DNA of 64,000 bases. Origin: DASXMT01 sp963812965 (GTDB lineage Bacteria > Actinomycetota > Acidimicrobiia > Acidimicrobiales > RAAP-2). Positions 1 through 8,991 of this stretch are shown here, piece by piece. The stretch lies in NCBI GenBank assembly GCA_963812965.1, contig CAWEXG010000002.1, forward strand, positions 434,001 through 498,000, in the 5' to 3' direction. The notes under the pieces are model-generated. The model did not search any database, was not told the DNA's origin, and saw only the letters and a program-made list of their open reading frames with translations. The number at the start of each line of letters is the position of its first letter. The stretch's first letter is position 1. The position numbers and the translations under genes are program-made.

Positions 1-187
1 CGGTGACGTGCCAGTTCCTTGATGCTGCTTTGTGGAGTTTTGGAACGGCCGGACAAGTGTCCCTCTCTCCTCACCCGCTCTCCCGTCTCGGGTGGGCCCC
101 GGATGGCTCATTGAGCGGTGCTTTTGTCGTCACCGGGCGGGACTACCAGTCGCAGAGTTGATCAGGGCCGAACTCGGTCTCCGATGT

Positions 188-217
188 CTTGAGACATCAC
201 AAGAGCGCCCTCGGCAG
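188..217. repeat. Left attachment-site direct repeat
   Basis: Thirty bases identical to 13299-13328, in the same orientation. The last 12 bases match the 3' end of the tRNA-Arg gene (its opposite strand). A related GACATCACA word recurs at 255-263, next to the left inverted-repeat arm, so the end may carry more than one recombinase-binding site or the scar of an earlier insertion. Confidence 0.85.
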
Positions 218-245
218 TGTCCGGTTCCATGACTTAGTGGACACC

Positions 246-291
246 ATGTCCCAGGACATCACAGGGGATAGGTGATAGGGCCATTCGAAAC
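246..291. repeat. Left terminal inverted-repeat arm and small palindrome
   Basis: Bases 265-291 are the reverse complement of 13273-13299 with one mismatch. Just outside lies the perfect palindrome ATGTCC-CA-GGACAT (246-259). The rest of 1-611 shows no gene I can support: short open frames here look random. Confidence 0.75.
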
Positions 292-611
292 ATCCGTCGA
301 TCGAAACAAAACAAAAGAGAACACGTTCACGATTCTTCGGCGTTGATGTTCACAACGCCCCCCTAAATGAACGTCACACTTCCCGGTAGTAAGTTTGAAA
401 TCGAACGGGCTGAGCTTCCTGTCCGAGTGTTGAGGTTGCACATCCACCCCATTGAGGGGTCCGGCGATGGACTCTGTGGTTCCTTCCACAGACCCAAGGA
501 GCCCATCACCGTGACCCACACAGAGATCATCTACCGCCGCCGCCGGTCGCAGTGGAGCCGATCGGAGGAAATCCTACCCAGATTGGCGATATGTGAGTAT
601 GATTTCCTCCC

Positions 612-1208
612 ATGGATACGATCGGAGCCTCGGATCTCCGAGAGCAGCTGGGCGACACGTTTACCTACGGCGAGGCCAAGCAGGCCGGCGTCGGCGACCG
701 GCGCTTGTACGCCTTGCGCGACAGCGGGGAGATCATCGCGCTCGGCGGGGGCGTCTACCGCTGGGCCGACGCGCCGCTTGCCGACTCCGACCTGATCGAG
801 ATCGCTGAGCGAGTCCCACGCGCCACGCTGTGCCTGGAGACTGCGCTCGCTCGCCATGGCCTGATCGACGCCATTCCGGTCGCCATCGACATCGCCATCC
901 CCCGAGGAAGCACTCGTCCAGTCCTTCAAGCGCCGTCTCGAATTCACCAGTTCGATCCTCGCACCTTCGACCTGGGCCGAGAAGAGCTGGAAGTCGGCGC
1001 CCGCCGGCCACTCGGGTTGTACTCGGCAGAGCGGTCCCTGATCGATGTCGTCCGCCTTCGCCACCTCGAGGGCAGCGAGGTCGCCTGGGAAGCGCTGCGG
1101 CGTTGGCTGGGCCGCTCGGGCCGCAGCCCAGCCCAGCTGATCGAGCTGGCGAAGAAATTCCCCCATACCGAGCCCGCACTGCGCCGGGCGCTGGAAGTCC
1201 TGTTGTGA
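612..1208 (+). CDS. abiEi: AbiEi-type antitoxin (type IV toxin-antitoxin)
   Basis: 198 aa. The N-terminus (about residues 8-55, with YGEAKQAGVGDRRLYALRDSG then GGGVYRW) is the winged helix-turn-helix typical of AbiEi-like proteins, which bind their own promoter and counteract the nucleotidyltransferase toxin AbiEii. The rest matches the AbiEi C-terminal domain (ARHGLIDAIP, SAERSLIDVVRLR). The start is ATG 612. The stop overlaps the toxin's GTG by four bases, so the pair should be translationally coupled. First gene of a five-gene co-directional set ending at 5035. The assignment rests on motifs and on the toxin neighbour. Confidence 0.85.
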   Translation: MDTIGASDLREQLGDTFTYGEAKQAGVGDRRLYALRDSGEIIALGGGVYRWADAPLADSDLIEIAERVPRATLCLETALARHGLIDAIPVAIDIAIPRGSTRPVLQAPSRIHQFDPRTFDLGREELEVGARRPLGLYSAERSLIDVVRLRHLEGSEVAWEALRRWLGRSGRSPAQLIELAKKFPHTEPALRRALEVLL

Positions 1209-2113
1209 CCGCTCCCTCCCGGGCCACCCGAGCGGGTCGGGCCTACCTCGACCTTCGGGCCAAGGCCCGTGGCGACCGCCGCCCGGTCGACGAGCTGTTG
1301 CAGCTCTACATTCTGGAGTCGTTCCTCGCCCGCCTGGCCGAGTCGCGCTTCGCCGACCAGCTCGTCCTGAAAGGCGGGGTGCTCCTGGCCGCCTTCGGGG
1401 AACGCCGGCCGACCCGCGACGTCGATCTCCAGGCCGAGGCCCTCGACAACGATGCGGACAACGTCCGGACAGTCATCTGCGAGGTCGCGAACCTTCGCCT
1501 CGACGACGGCGTCGCGTTCGACGTGGACGGAGCGACCGCAGCAGTGATCCGTGACGAGGACGCCTACAGCGGTGTCCGGGTCACGATGAACGCCGAGCTG
1601 GCGACGGCCCGTCCCCACTTCCATGTCGACGTCAACGTGGGTGACCCGATCACGCCCGCACCCCAGGAGCTGCACCTTCCACGCCTGCTCGGCGGTGAGG
1701 TCGTCGTGCGGGGGTATCCGCTCGTGATGGTGCAAGCCGAGAAGATCGTGACCGCCGTGGCCCGCGGGACCGTCAACACGCGCTGGAGGGACTTCGCCGA
1801 TGTCTATCTTCTGAGCCGTCGTCATTCACTGGCGGGTGCGGAGCTCACCAAGTCGGTCCGCCAGGTGGCGCGCTACCGACAGGTCGAGCTCGTTCCTCTC
1901 ACTCGGGTTCTCGACGGCTACGGGGAGATCGGACAGGAGCGATGGGCAGCCTGGAGGAGAAGACAGCAGCTTGAGGACCGTCTCCCCGACCAGTTCGCCG
2001 AGGTGGTCTCGGCGGTCGTCTCGTTCGCGGATCCCGTCGTCAGCGAGACGGCCGCCGGTTTCGCATGGGATCCGGCGAGCGGCGTGTGGTCATTGCCAAC
2101 GGACGATCGCTGA
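1205..2113 (+). CDS. abiEii: AbiEii-type nucleotidyltransferase toxin
   Basis: 302 aa from GTG 1205, which overlaps the antitoxin stop (GTGA). Near residues 53-74 LVLKGGVLLAAFG then TRDVDL gives the G-G...D-x-D motif of the nucleotidyltransferase fold. Around residues 178-203 AEKIVTAVARG and RWRDFADVYLL form the conserved basic/aspartate motif of the AbiEii family. Members are toxins that add nucleotides to tRNA or other targets and cause abortive infection or growth arrest. The frame is open upstream to 830, but only the GTG overlap start makes sense with the antitoxin. Confidence 0.87.
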   Translation: MTAPSRATRAGRAYLDLRAKARGDRRPVDELLQLYILESFLARLAESRFADQLVLKGGVLLAAFGERRPTRDVDLQAEALDNDADNVRTVICEVANLRLDDGVAFDVDGATAAVIRDEDAYSGVRVTMNAELATARPHFHVDVNVGDPITPAPQELHLPRLLGGEVVVRGYPLVMVQAEKIVTAVARGTVNTRWRDFADVYLLSRRHSLAGAELTKSVRQVARYRQVELVPLTRVLDGYGEIGQERWAAWRRRQQLEDRLPDQFAEVVSAVVSFADPVVSETAAGFAWDPASGVWSLPTDDR

Positions 2114-2136
2114 CCTGTGGGAAAGGAGGAGGAAGC

Positions 2137-2496
2137 GTGCCCGGCAAGTCCCAACGAGCGATGACAGCCCTTGTGGGAAGGTGGCGGATTATGGAGATGG
2201 ACCTCTGGGCCCAAGAGGATGTCGACCTCGTTGCTCCAGGGTTCATCGAGTTCGAACCGGACCACAGGGGAAGTCTCGGGTTCATTGCGGTCCAAGCTGG
2301 GATTGACTGGCGCGATGCACCCCGTAGTGGGTGCCCCGGCGTGGAGTTCTCTTGGGAGGGCTTCGACGAGGGTGACCACACCACCGGTCGGGGGTGGGCG
2401 GTGATCGAGGAGGACGGCGCGCTTCGAGGTCACCTCTTCTTTCACCTCGGCGACGATTCGGGCTTCCGGGCCGAGTGGACCGGCGACAAGCGATGA
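2137..2496 (+). CDS. Small conserved protein in the AbiE operon
   Basis: 119 aa from GTG 2137, preceded by a very strong ribosome-binding site (AAAGGAGGAGG, 2122-2132). An ATG at 2161 is the alternative. Acidic and tryptophan-rich: LVGRWRIMEMDLW near the start, then FIEFEPDHRG, VEFSWEGFDEGD, GRGWAVIEEDG and FFHLGDDSGFRAEW. I recognise the pattern as a widespread uncharacterised bacterial family but know no function. It starts 23 nt after the toxin and its stop overlaps the next start by four bases, so it belongs to the same transcript. Confidence 0.8.
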   Translation: MPGKSQRAMTALVGRWRIMEMDLWAQEDVDLVAPGFIEFEPDHRGSLGFIAVQAGIDWRDAPRSGCPGVEFSWEGFDEGDHTTGRGWAVIEEDGALRGHLFFHLGDDSGFRAEWTGDKR

Positions 2497-3692
2497 CGAC
2501 CGGCATACCTCGGAAGCCGCCCGTGTTCGGTCCGGAACCATGGTCGGAATTGGCGGGACGGTCCTGGAGCTACTGGGACCTGTGGTTCTCTGCCGTCGTC
2601 GTCTCTGACCACGCCGGCGGCATGGACGAGCTCGAAGCACATCTCGTGGGCGGGCTACGAAGTCCCCTCGGCGGCCGGGAGGGTGTGGAGGCGAAGCTCA
2701 GCCATCTGAGCGACCTGCGGTCCAGGATCGGGGACGCCGGCCTCTCACCCGCCGATATCGCCACGCCCGAGGTGATGACCGACAAGCGGGTGCTGGCCAA
2801 GGCGAGGAAGAAGGTGAACGACTCCTGGCTGGAGGGTCGGGCCTTGACCCCCGCCATGGTCGAGACGCCGCGAGTGCGTCTCGTGCGGCGCTCCCGGTAC
2901 GGCCACTGGAGTGCCTTCCCGGTCGACCCAGGTCTGTACTACAAGTCCTTCCGCCGTCACGTCCAGGTGAAGGACCACATCTCCAAGTACAAGAGCTTCG
3001 CTGCCGTCGACCGCGTCGAAGAGCGATTGCGCAGCCTCGACCGGCCATCACTGAGCGCGGCGCAGCGGCTGGCGCTGTACCGGGGCTTCCACACCGCGGG
3101 ACTGGAGCTGGCCGACCGCACCGACGATTCCCATGGCAATGTCGGGCAGCTGCGTGTCGGCGCATGGCGCACGTACCTGGGGATCGACTGGCAGGCAGCG
3201 GGAATCAGTGCCGAGGACTACTGGGCTGACATGTGCGACCTCGTCGTCTTCGAGCCCTACGCGTCGGACCACCAGGAGGAAACCCTCCCCTGGCGACGGG
3301 TGCCAACCGGCCAGGCCGAGCTGATCGCGGCTTACCTCTTGAACCTGGCCACCGAGTGCCGAGCGAACTACCTCGACTACCAAGCCGAGGAGGCACTCCA
3401 GCAGCTCGCATGGCTTGCCGTTGCCGGACGGCGCTTCGGCCAGTACGTGGACGCCGCGACCCGTCTCGGCAGCGAGCACTGGATGCCCATCGAGGCCATG
3501 GCCGAGTCCGCGCTCCGGTCGGGACGCCGGGAGCTGGCGCTCGAGGTGTTCCGGGCGGCGGATCGCCCAGGCTTCCATCAAGGGCACTTGCGCCGACGCT
3601 GCCTGGCGCTCACCGGCGTGGACATCGGGGATGAGGACCACGTAAAGCAGCCGAAACTTCGCGTCGTCCGGGATCAAGGCGGTCGCTCGTGA
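2493..3692 (+). CDS. Uncharacterised 399-aa protein of the AbiE operon
   Basis: Starts at ATG 2493 inside the previous gene's stop (ATGA). No signal peptide or membrane segment. The N-terminal part is rich in Trp and Arg (PEPWSELAGRSWSYWDLWF). The C-terminal 150 residues look all-helical with repeat-like Ala/Leu segments (EEALQQLAWLAVAGRRFGQY, ESALRSGRRELALEVF), possibly a TPR-like array. I do not recognise a family. The four-base overlaps on both sides tie it to the neighbouring genes, which suggests a joint function. Confidence 0.72.
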   Translation: MTTGIPRKPPVFGPEPWSELAGRSWSYWDLWFSAVVVSDHAGGMDELEAHLVGGLRSPLGGREGVEAKLSHLSDLRSRIGDAGLSPADIATPEVMTDKRVLAKARKKVNDSWLEGRALTPAMVETPRVRLVRRSRYGHWSAFPVDPGLYYKSFRRHVQVKDHISKYKSFAAVDRVEERLRSLDRPSLSAAQRLALYRGFHTAGLELADRTDDSHGNVGQLRVGAWRTYLGIDWQAAGISAEDYWADMCDLVVFEPYASDHQEETLPWRRVPTGQAELIAAYLLNLATECRANYLDYQAEEALQQLAWLAVAGRRFGQYVDAATRLGSEHWMPIEAMAESALRSGRRELALEVFRAADRPGFHQGHLRRRCLALTGVDIGDEDHVKQPKLRVVRDQGGRS

Positions 3693-5035
3693 GCGGCGAA
3701 GAGGTCGACCGTGCCGTGCGCCGGATCGAGACTCGTCGTCCCGACCTCGACATGGCGGTGCAATCGGTCGCCGGTGGCTTGACCGCTGGCGAAGGCGTGG
3801 ACATGATCCACCAAGCCGCGCTCCAACAATTTCTCTGGTGGCACCTGCCGCGCGACTACCCAGAGGACGAATGGCATGGACTGGTCGAGGCCACGGCGCT
3901 ACTGCTCGACGAGCTTGGGCTGAAGCACCTGGCGGACCTGGCCCGATCCAGCGAGACGGAGAAAGTGCTCGCCGTGTGGCGTCAAGGTCGCGAAAAAGGA
4001 GCCGTCGCCTTCCGCTCCGCACACGCGAAGTCCGGAGTAGAGCCGCCAGACACGACACTCCTCGCCTGGGGGTCGATCATGGGCGTGGACGAAGTACGCG
4101 CCCTCGACATTGTCGAAAGGGCGCTCGGGGATGCGATCGCTGCTGGAAACCTGGTGCCCGGTGCTCCACGCTGGCACGCCAAGGCCGCGTCGATCACCGA
4201 AGCCGTGCTCAGCCGGCCGCTCGACCTTCCACCTGGGCAAACCCTCGCCGGGCTCGTCACCACCGAGAGGATCGGGACCTGGATCGACTCTGCCCGCCAC
4301 CCGACACACCAAGAGTGGCGATCGGCGGTTGCGAACCGCCTTCTGCACTCGATCGAACCGCCGTCCGACCCGTGCGGTGCGGTGGCGCCGATGCGCTGGT
4401 TGTTGGAACGCGCCGCGGAGCCAGGTGGTACCGAGTTGACCCAGAGCAACTACCTCGCACGGGCGACGGTACTGGCCGCAGTCGAGCTGTTCGGTTGGTG
4501 GGATTGGGACAAGCCACCACGCTCAGAGGCCGATGTCCATCGGCTCTCGACGCTGCGCGATGCAGCGAACCGACTACGGCTGGTTCGACGACGCGGTCGA
4601 CGGCTGCACCTCACGACCCACGGTGTCGAGCTTCTCGCCTCACCGGATCGGCTGTGGGCACAAGTCGCTTCTGCGGCCGAAGACGGCGAGGACTTCACCC
4701 GTGCCGTGACGGAGCTGGTTGGCCTACGCCTCCTTCAGGGACGGGTCGAGCAACGCGAGCTCGTCGCCGAGGTCGCTCCGATCCTTGTTGCGCAGGGCTG
4801 GTCGACGGGTGGCAGTCCGATCACCGTGAACCACGTCTCGTCGGCCGTCTATCGTCCACTTCGGTGGTGGCGGCTGTTCGACACCATCGACGAGGTCGAG
4901 GCGACGTGGGAGTACGGCACCGCCCGAGAACTCACCCCACACACGGTCGCCTTGACGCCCGACGGCGAGCGGATGGTCCTCGCATTTCTTCGTTCGCGCG
5001 CCGCTGGGCCGCGTACGACCCTGCACGGGTTGTGA
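3689..5035 (+). CDS. Uncharacterised 448-aa protein, related to the 38116-40047 product
   Basis: GTG 3689 overlaps the preceding stop. The middle section (about residues 250-330: LTQSNYLARATVLAAVELFG, LRDAANRLRLVRRRGRRLHL, TTHGVELL) has the same layout as part of the protein at 38116-40047 (LTQKGHLTLADARALVELLG, FAWAKKAGVVRVAHGKVVAT). In my memory that layout belongs to proteins annotated as plasmid pRiA4b ORF-3-like. The function is unknown; the segment looks like a winged helix. Fifth and last gene of the AbiE-led set: the next feature downstream is the IS1182 transposase. Confidence 0.72.
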   Translation: MSGEEVDRAVRRIETRRPDLDMAVQSVAGGLTAGEGVDMIHQAALQQFLWWHLPRDYPEDEWHGLVEATALLLDELGLKHLADLARSSETEKVLAVWRQGREKGAVAFRSAHAKSGVEPPDTTLLAWGSIMGVDEVRALDIVERALGDAIAAGNLVPGAPRWHAKAASITEAVLSRPLDLPPGQTLAGLVTTERIGTWIDSARHPTHQEWRSAVANRLLHSIEPPSDPCGAVAPMRWLLERAAEPGGTELTQSNYLARATVLAAVELFGWWDWDKPPRSEADVHRLSTLRDAANRLRLVRRRGRRLHLTTHGVELLASPDRLWAQVASAAEDGEDFTRAVTELVGLRLLQGRVEQRELVAEVAPILVAQGWSTGGSPITVNHVSSAVYRPLRWWRLFDTIDEVEATWEYGTARELTPHTVALTPDGERMVLAFLRSRAAGPRTTLHGL

Positions 5036-5175
5036 GTGCGAGCGTCGCAGGTCCAGCCCGCCGCGACCAACTGGGACAACCGGTCTCCGACCGTCGAAGA
5101 TAGGCGCGGTGACGAGGCTGTCGCACGAATCCCGACCGTCCCACCCGCGTTTCGCGCCGCGTGGGATCATGGGGC

Positions 5176-6619
5176 ATGCCGATCAACGTGCGCCAAGGAG
5201 ATCGTGACCAGCAGTTTCTAATGCCGCCTTCAGTGGCTGACTGGCTGCCCGAGGACCACCTGGCCTGGTTCATCGTGGACGTGGTGGCCGAGCTGGATCT
5301 CGCTGGGTTCTACGCCGGCTATCGGGAGGACGGCCGGGGTGGTGCCACCTACGACCCGGCTCTCATGCTCGCCACGTTGCTCTACTCCTACTGCGTCGGG
5401 GAGCGCTCCTCGAGACGGATCGAGCGACGCCTGGTCGAAGACGTGGCCTTCCGGGTGGTGGCTGCCAACCAGGCCCCTGACCACGCGACGCTCGCCCGGT
5501 TCAGGCGTCGCCACGAGGCGTCCCTCGCCGAGCTGTTCGGCCAGGTGCTCGGGTTGTGCGTGAACGAAGGGCTGGTCGACACCGCGGTGGTGTCGATTGA
5601 CGGCACGAAGATGGAGGCCAACGCGTCGGCCTGGTCGAACCGGACACGCCAACAGCTGGCCGAAGAGATCCTGGCCGAGGCCGAAGCGGTCGACTCGGCC
5701 GAGGACGAGCGATTCGGCAAGGCCCGAGGCGACGAGCTGCCCGAGCGGTTCGCCCCCGGGGCAGACCGCCGGGCCCGGGTGCGCGAGGCCCTGCGCCAGC
5801 TCGACGAGCAAGGAGCAGCAAACTTCGAGGCCCACCAGGCCGAGCGGGCCCGTCGGGAAGCCGAGTCAGGGCGAAAACTTCCTGGTCGCAAGCCCCTACC
5901 CGGCGGATCTCGCGAACAAGGAGCGCCTGGCCAACACCACCGACCCGGACAGCCGGATGTTGCGGGCCCGCAACCGGTTCCTCCAGGGCTACAACGCACA
6001 GGCCGCGGTGAGCGGCGACCAGGTGATCGTCGCTGCCGAAGTGACCAACGCGGCCAATGACTCGACGATGTTCGTTCCCATGGTCACCGCCACCGAGACC
6101 AACCTGGCGGCTGCAGGTGCGCAGCTGCCGGGGACCTTCGCCGCCGACACCGGCTACTGGAGCACCGAGAACCTGATCGTCGAGACGTCCGCCGAACTCC
6201 TGATCACGCCGATGCCCGCCACCAGAGGCAAGCTCGACCACGACCCGAACACCATCGCACGGCGAGCCGACGTGTTCGCCAAGGTCGAGGCGGGGTCGAC
6301 CACCCTCACCGTTGCCGCACAGGAGCTCGGTATTTCCTACAACTGGGCACTCCATCTCCTCGACGCCCACCGACATGGCCGCGGCGACGCGGCGGTGCTC
6401 CGACAAGCGATGCTCGACCGGCTCGATACCGAGGAGGGTCGTGCCCGCTACGCCAAACGGAAGGTCACCACCGAGCCGGTCTTCGGGAACATCAAGGCCA
6501 ACCTGCGCCACAGACGGTTCTCGGGACGCGGGTTGTCAGCGGTCGAGAGCGAATGGCGCCTGATCTGCTCGGTGCACAACCTCTTGAAGGTGCGGAACCG
6601 GCGACTGGCGGTCGGCTGA
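5176..6619 (+). pseudogene. IS1182-family transposase, frameshifted
   Basis: A DDE transposase in two frames. Residues from ATG 5176 (PPSVADWLPEDHLAWFIVDV, then ATLLYSYCVGERSSRRIERR and VVSIDGTKMEANAS) carry the DUF772-type N-terminal region and the first catalytic aspartate. After the run of C at about 5897-5900 the coding frame shifts by +1 and continues with ANTTDPDSRMLRARNRFLQG, VAAEVTNAANDSTMFVPMV, FAADTGYWSTENL and the C-terminal EPVFGNIKANLRHRRFSGRG. Intact homologues are one ORF of about 480 codons, so this copy is inactive or misread by one base. Its insertion appears to have removed the 5' end of the downstream cas1. I could not define its terminal repeats. Confidence 0.85.
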
Positions 6620-6699
6620 GCCGCTCGGCCCGAATGATGCGCCGACTCTACGGCTGATCTGCTGGAGAAATCCCAGCTCCATGCCCTGCGCACGCATTC

Positions 6700-7981
6700 G
6701 TGCGACAGCCTCGTCAGGCCTCCATTACTGCGGAGGAACTGGCGTCTCCCGAGACAACCGAAACCATCATGCGCCTTGCCAACTTGGTGGCCGAATCGGC
6801 CAGTTTGGAAGAGACCCGGCAACTGGAAGCTTCGGCAGCCCACCTCTACTGGTCAGCGTGGACGAGCGTCGATGTTCACTTCGTGACCCGTGATGCCATC
6901 CGGGTACCGAACAACTGGTCTCGTTTCGAAGGCCGTCGTTCTGCCATCAATCCTGGAACGTCTCGACATGCCACCGACCCTCTCAACGCTATGTTGAACT
7001 ATCTGTATCGGCTCATCGAGGCGGAAGGACATTTGGCCACCCTCGCTGTTGGGCTCGACCCTGGAATGGGAGTCCTCCACGCCGACTTGAAAGGGCGGGC
7101 CAGTTTCGTTCTCGATCTGATCGAAGCAGCACGGCCTCTTGCTGAACGCCATCTCTTGCGTCTCGTACGGACGCAGCATTTTCGGTGGCGAGATTTCCAT
7201 GAAGACTCCCGCGGAGTGGTGCGAGTACTGCCACCGCTCACGCATCGCTTGGCCGAAGCTATGCCGGGTTTTGCGGTCACGCTCGCACCGGTTGTCGAAC
7301 ACGTCGCCACGTTGCTCGCTTCGGCTAGCCCCTACGACGTGACCATGCCATCCATACTGACCCAGGAGAAGCATCGAGCAGCTGCGCGGAGACGGTTAGA
7401 TCCAAGCTCAGGAGAGGCCGCTCGTGAGGTTGCTCTTGTCGGGCCAGGAATTCCCGGCATGAGTCCTCGGAAGAAACGCCGTCAGAAACCGCCGCCAACG
7501 CTGGAGCCGTCATTACCATTGCCCATCTGCAAGGGGTGCGGAGTCGTGCTCGCTCCTGAAGTAGATCGGAAACGTCGTCGGGGGACATATTGTTCTCAAT
7601 GCTTGGCCAACCGACGTCGTGAGCTTGGGAGTGCTCTTCCGGCCGCCTCTGCTGCCCACAGCGATGTGTTCACTCATCACACTGGCACACGACCGACGCA
7701 CTCAGGTGAGGCAACGGCCCGACGCCAAGGTGGCAACACCAACCAGCGCGCCCAACAGGACGCATGGGACCGAACACACCGTGGAGAAATCTACGACCCG
7801 GAGTGGTTCGAAGCGAAGGTTTTGCCTCAGCTCTCAACCGTGACACTCACTACAATTGCAGCGGCTACCGGTATGTCAACGTCGGCAGCGTCGAAGATCC
7901 GGGCCGGACGACGCGATTCCACACCCGAGACATTGGGAAGCTCTGGCAACCTTGGCGAAAGCCACCGAACCAATGGAGTGA
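6700..7981 (+). CDS. cas1: Stand-alone Cas1-family integrase, 5' truncated, with zinc-finger and HTH tail
   Basis: The helical domain of Cas1 is clear: LEASAAHLYWSAW, then NAMLNYLYRLIEAEGHLATL, GLDPGMGVLHAD and LDLIEAARPL, giving the metal-binding triad Glu107/109, His127 and Asp139 (numbering from GTG 6700). The N-terminal beta domain of about 110 residues is missing: the reading frame closes at 6657, just after the IS1182 transposase. After Cas1 come a four-cysteine zinc ribbon (C277, C280, C298, C301) and a helix-turn-helix (about 384-405, LTTIAAATGMSTSAASKIRAG). A +1 shift near 7915 breaks the last codons: the next frame gives IPHPRHWEALATLAKATEP and stops at 7981, whereas the literal frame runs to 7989. 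No CRISPR array, cas2 or effector gene is nearby. The enzyme family integrates DNA; this copy looks inactivated. Confidence 0.85.
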
Positions 7982-8039
7982 AGTATTAGCAGAGCGTGGT
8001 CGCTGGCTTAAAGTCGAACGTGATCGGATGATGTCTTGG

Positions 8040-8300
8040 CTACTGAGTAGAAATATGCTCTTCGACTCGACGAACTAACTCGGCAGCTTCTATATCAAAA
8101 ACACGCGACAGGCTGAACACAGTCTTGAGCGAAGGGCCTCGCTCACCCCGTTCCAACTGCCCGACGTAGGTTCGACCACTTCCACTTGCGTTACCAAGAC
8201 TCTCCTGAGAGAGCCCACGTTCCATGCGCAAGGAACGCAGCACGATTCCGAACTCGGTATCGACCGCAGACCGCTGATCGGCCCGGCTCGTGGGTCCCAT
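8040..8300 (-). CDS. XRE-family transcriptional regulator
   Basis: 86 aa, a single helix-turn-helix of the Cro/CI type: IVLRSLRMERGLSQESLGNA, RTYVGQLERGERGPSLKTVF, SLSRVFDIEAAELV. No other domain. It diverges from the membrane protein at 8380; the gap holds a 9-bp inverted repeat (8320-8350), the likely operator, so it probably represses itself and/or that neighbour. The start at 8300 is the first ATG; a start slightly further in is possible. Confidence 0.88.
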   Translation of the reverse strand: MGPTSRADQRSAVDTEFGIVLRSLRMERGLSQESLGNASGSGRTYVGQLERGERGPSLKTVFSLSRVFDIEAAELVRRVEEHISTQ

Positions 8301-8319
8301 CGACCCAATGTGCCCGGTT

Positions 8320-8350
8320 GCATGCTATAGCACTACACGCGATAGCATGC
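8320..8350. promoter_or_regulatory. Inverted repeat between divergent genes, probable operator
   Basis: Perfect arms GCATGCTAT (8320-8328) and ATAGCATGC (8342-8350), with a 13-nt spacer. It sits in the 79-bp gap between the XRE regulator (starting 8300, minus) and the membrane protein (8380, plus), a natural place for the regulator to bind. Not followed by a T-run, so a terminator is unlikely. Confidence 0.6.
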
Positions 8351-8379
8351 AGAATCCAAGTTTTCAGTGGAGACAGCAA

Positions 8380-8991
8380 GTGACGAACCCTTCGGATCCC
8401 AACCGCTCAGACAGCCTGACGTTTCACGTCAGCCGTCGAGTGCTCTTCATTGTTGGTATCGCCGTTCTCGTCGTGGCGGTCGGAATCGGTGCCTACTTTC
8501 TTGGATCCTCGACAACGGGACAACAGGCCAGATCTGCTCATAAGATGGGGGTTCATAAAGAGCGGCTTGCTAAGTCACCGGTCGTCAGCTCGATTCCCAC
8601 CACGCTGCCCTCGACCACGACTACAACCGGAGCACCGACTACCACAACGACCGCTGTCCCCACGACTATCGCAGCACCCCCCTCGGTTCTCGCTTGTGCT
8701 GATAACGCTCCCTTGTCCGACCCAGGAACAATCATCCTCGCCTGTGCCAGTGGCAACACCCTGGTCCAAGGGATCGACTGGTCGAGCTGGACAGCAACCT
8801 CAGCGACGGGCTCTGGTACCTATGTCACTGGGAGCTGCGACATCAACTGTCCGCAGGGGTCCTCTACAAGCTATGCGGCGTCAGTGACCCTCAGTAATCC
8901 TGGCCAGACTCAGTACGGACTGATCTTCCAGACCTTGACCGTTAATGAGAATGGACAAACTCAGACATATTCGCTGCCCGGATCGACATGA
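8380..8991 (+). CDS. Membrane-anchored extracellular protein with Thr/Pro linker
   Basis: About 203 aa from GTG 8380, chosen for the GGAG 7 nt upstream; ATG 8347 is in frame but lies inside the inverted repeat. One transmembrane helix (VLFIVGIAVLVVAVGIGAYF), then a Thr/Ser/Pro/Ala-rich linker (runs such as TTTTTGAPTTTTTAVPTT), then a small domain of about 100 residues with four cysteines (LACADN, LACASG, GSCDINCPQG). No family recognised. Probably exported and anchored by its N-terminus. Confidence 0.65.
   Translation: MTNPSDPNRSDSLTFHVSRRVLFIVGIAVLVVAVGIGAYFLGSSTTGQQARSAHKMGVHKERLAKSPVVSSIPTTLPSTTTTTGAPTTTTTAVPTTIAAPPSVLACADNAPLSDPGTIILACASGNTLVQGIDWSSWTATSATGSGTYVTGSCDINCPQGSSTSYAASVTLSNPGQTQYGLIFQTLTVNENGQTQTYSLPGST

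Noticed and set aside
5036..5221. Small ORF from GTG directly after the 448-aa protein
   Set aside because: It runs into the IS1182 transposase start, has no recognisable motif and reads like non-coding flank of the IS.
5100..6690. Terminal inverted repeats for the IS1182 element
   Set aside because: I compared about 70 bases on each side of the transposase and found no convincing arms or target duplication, so the element's limits are left open.
6620..8040. CRISPR array near cas1
   Set aside because: No regularly spaced direct repeats are visible on either side of the gene, and no cas2 or effector gene is present.
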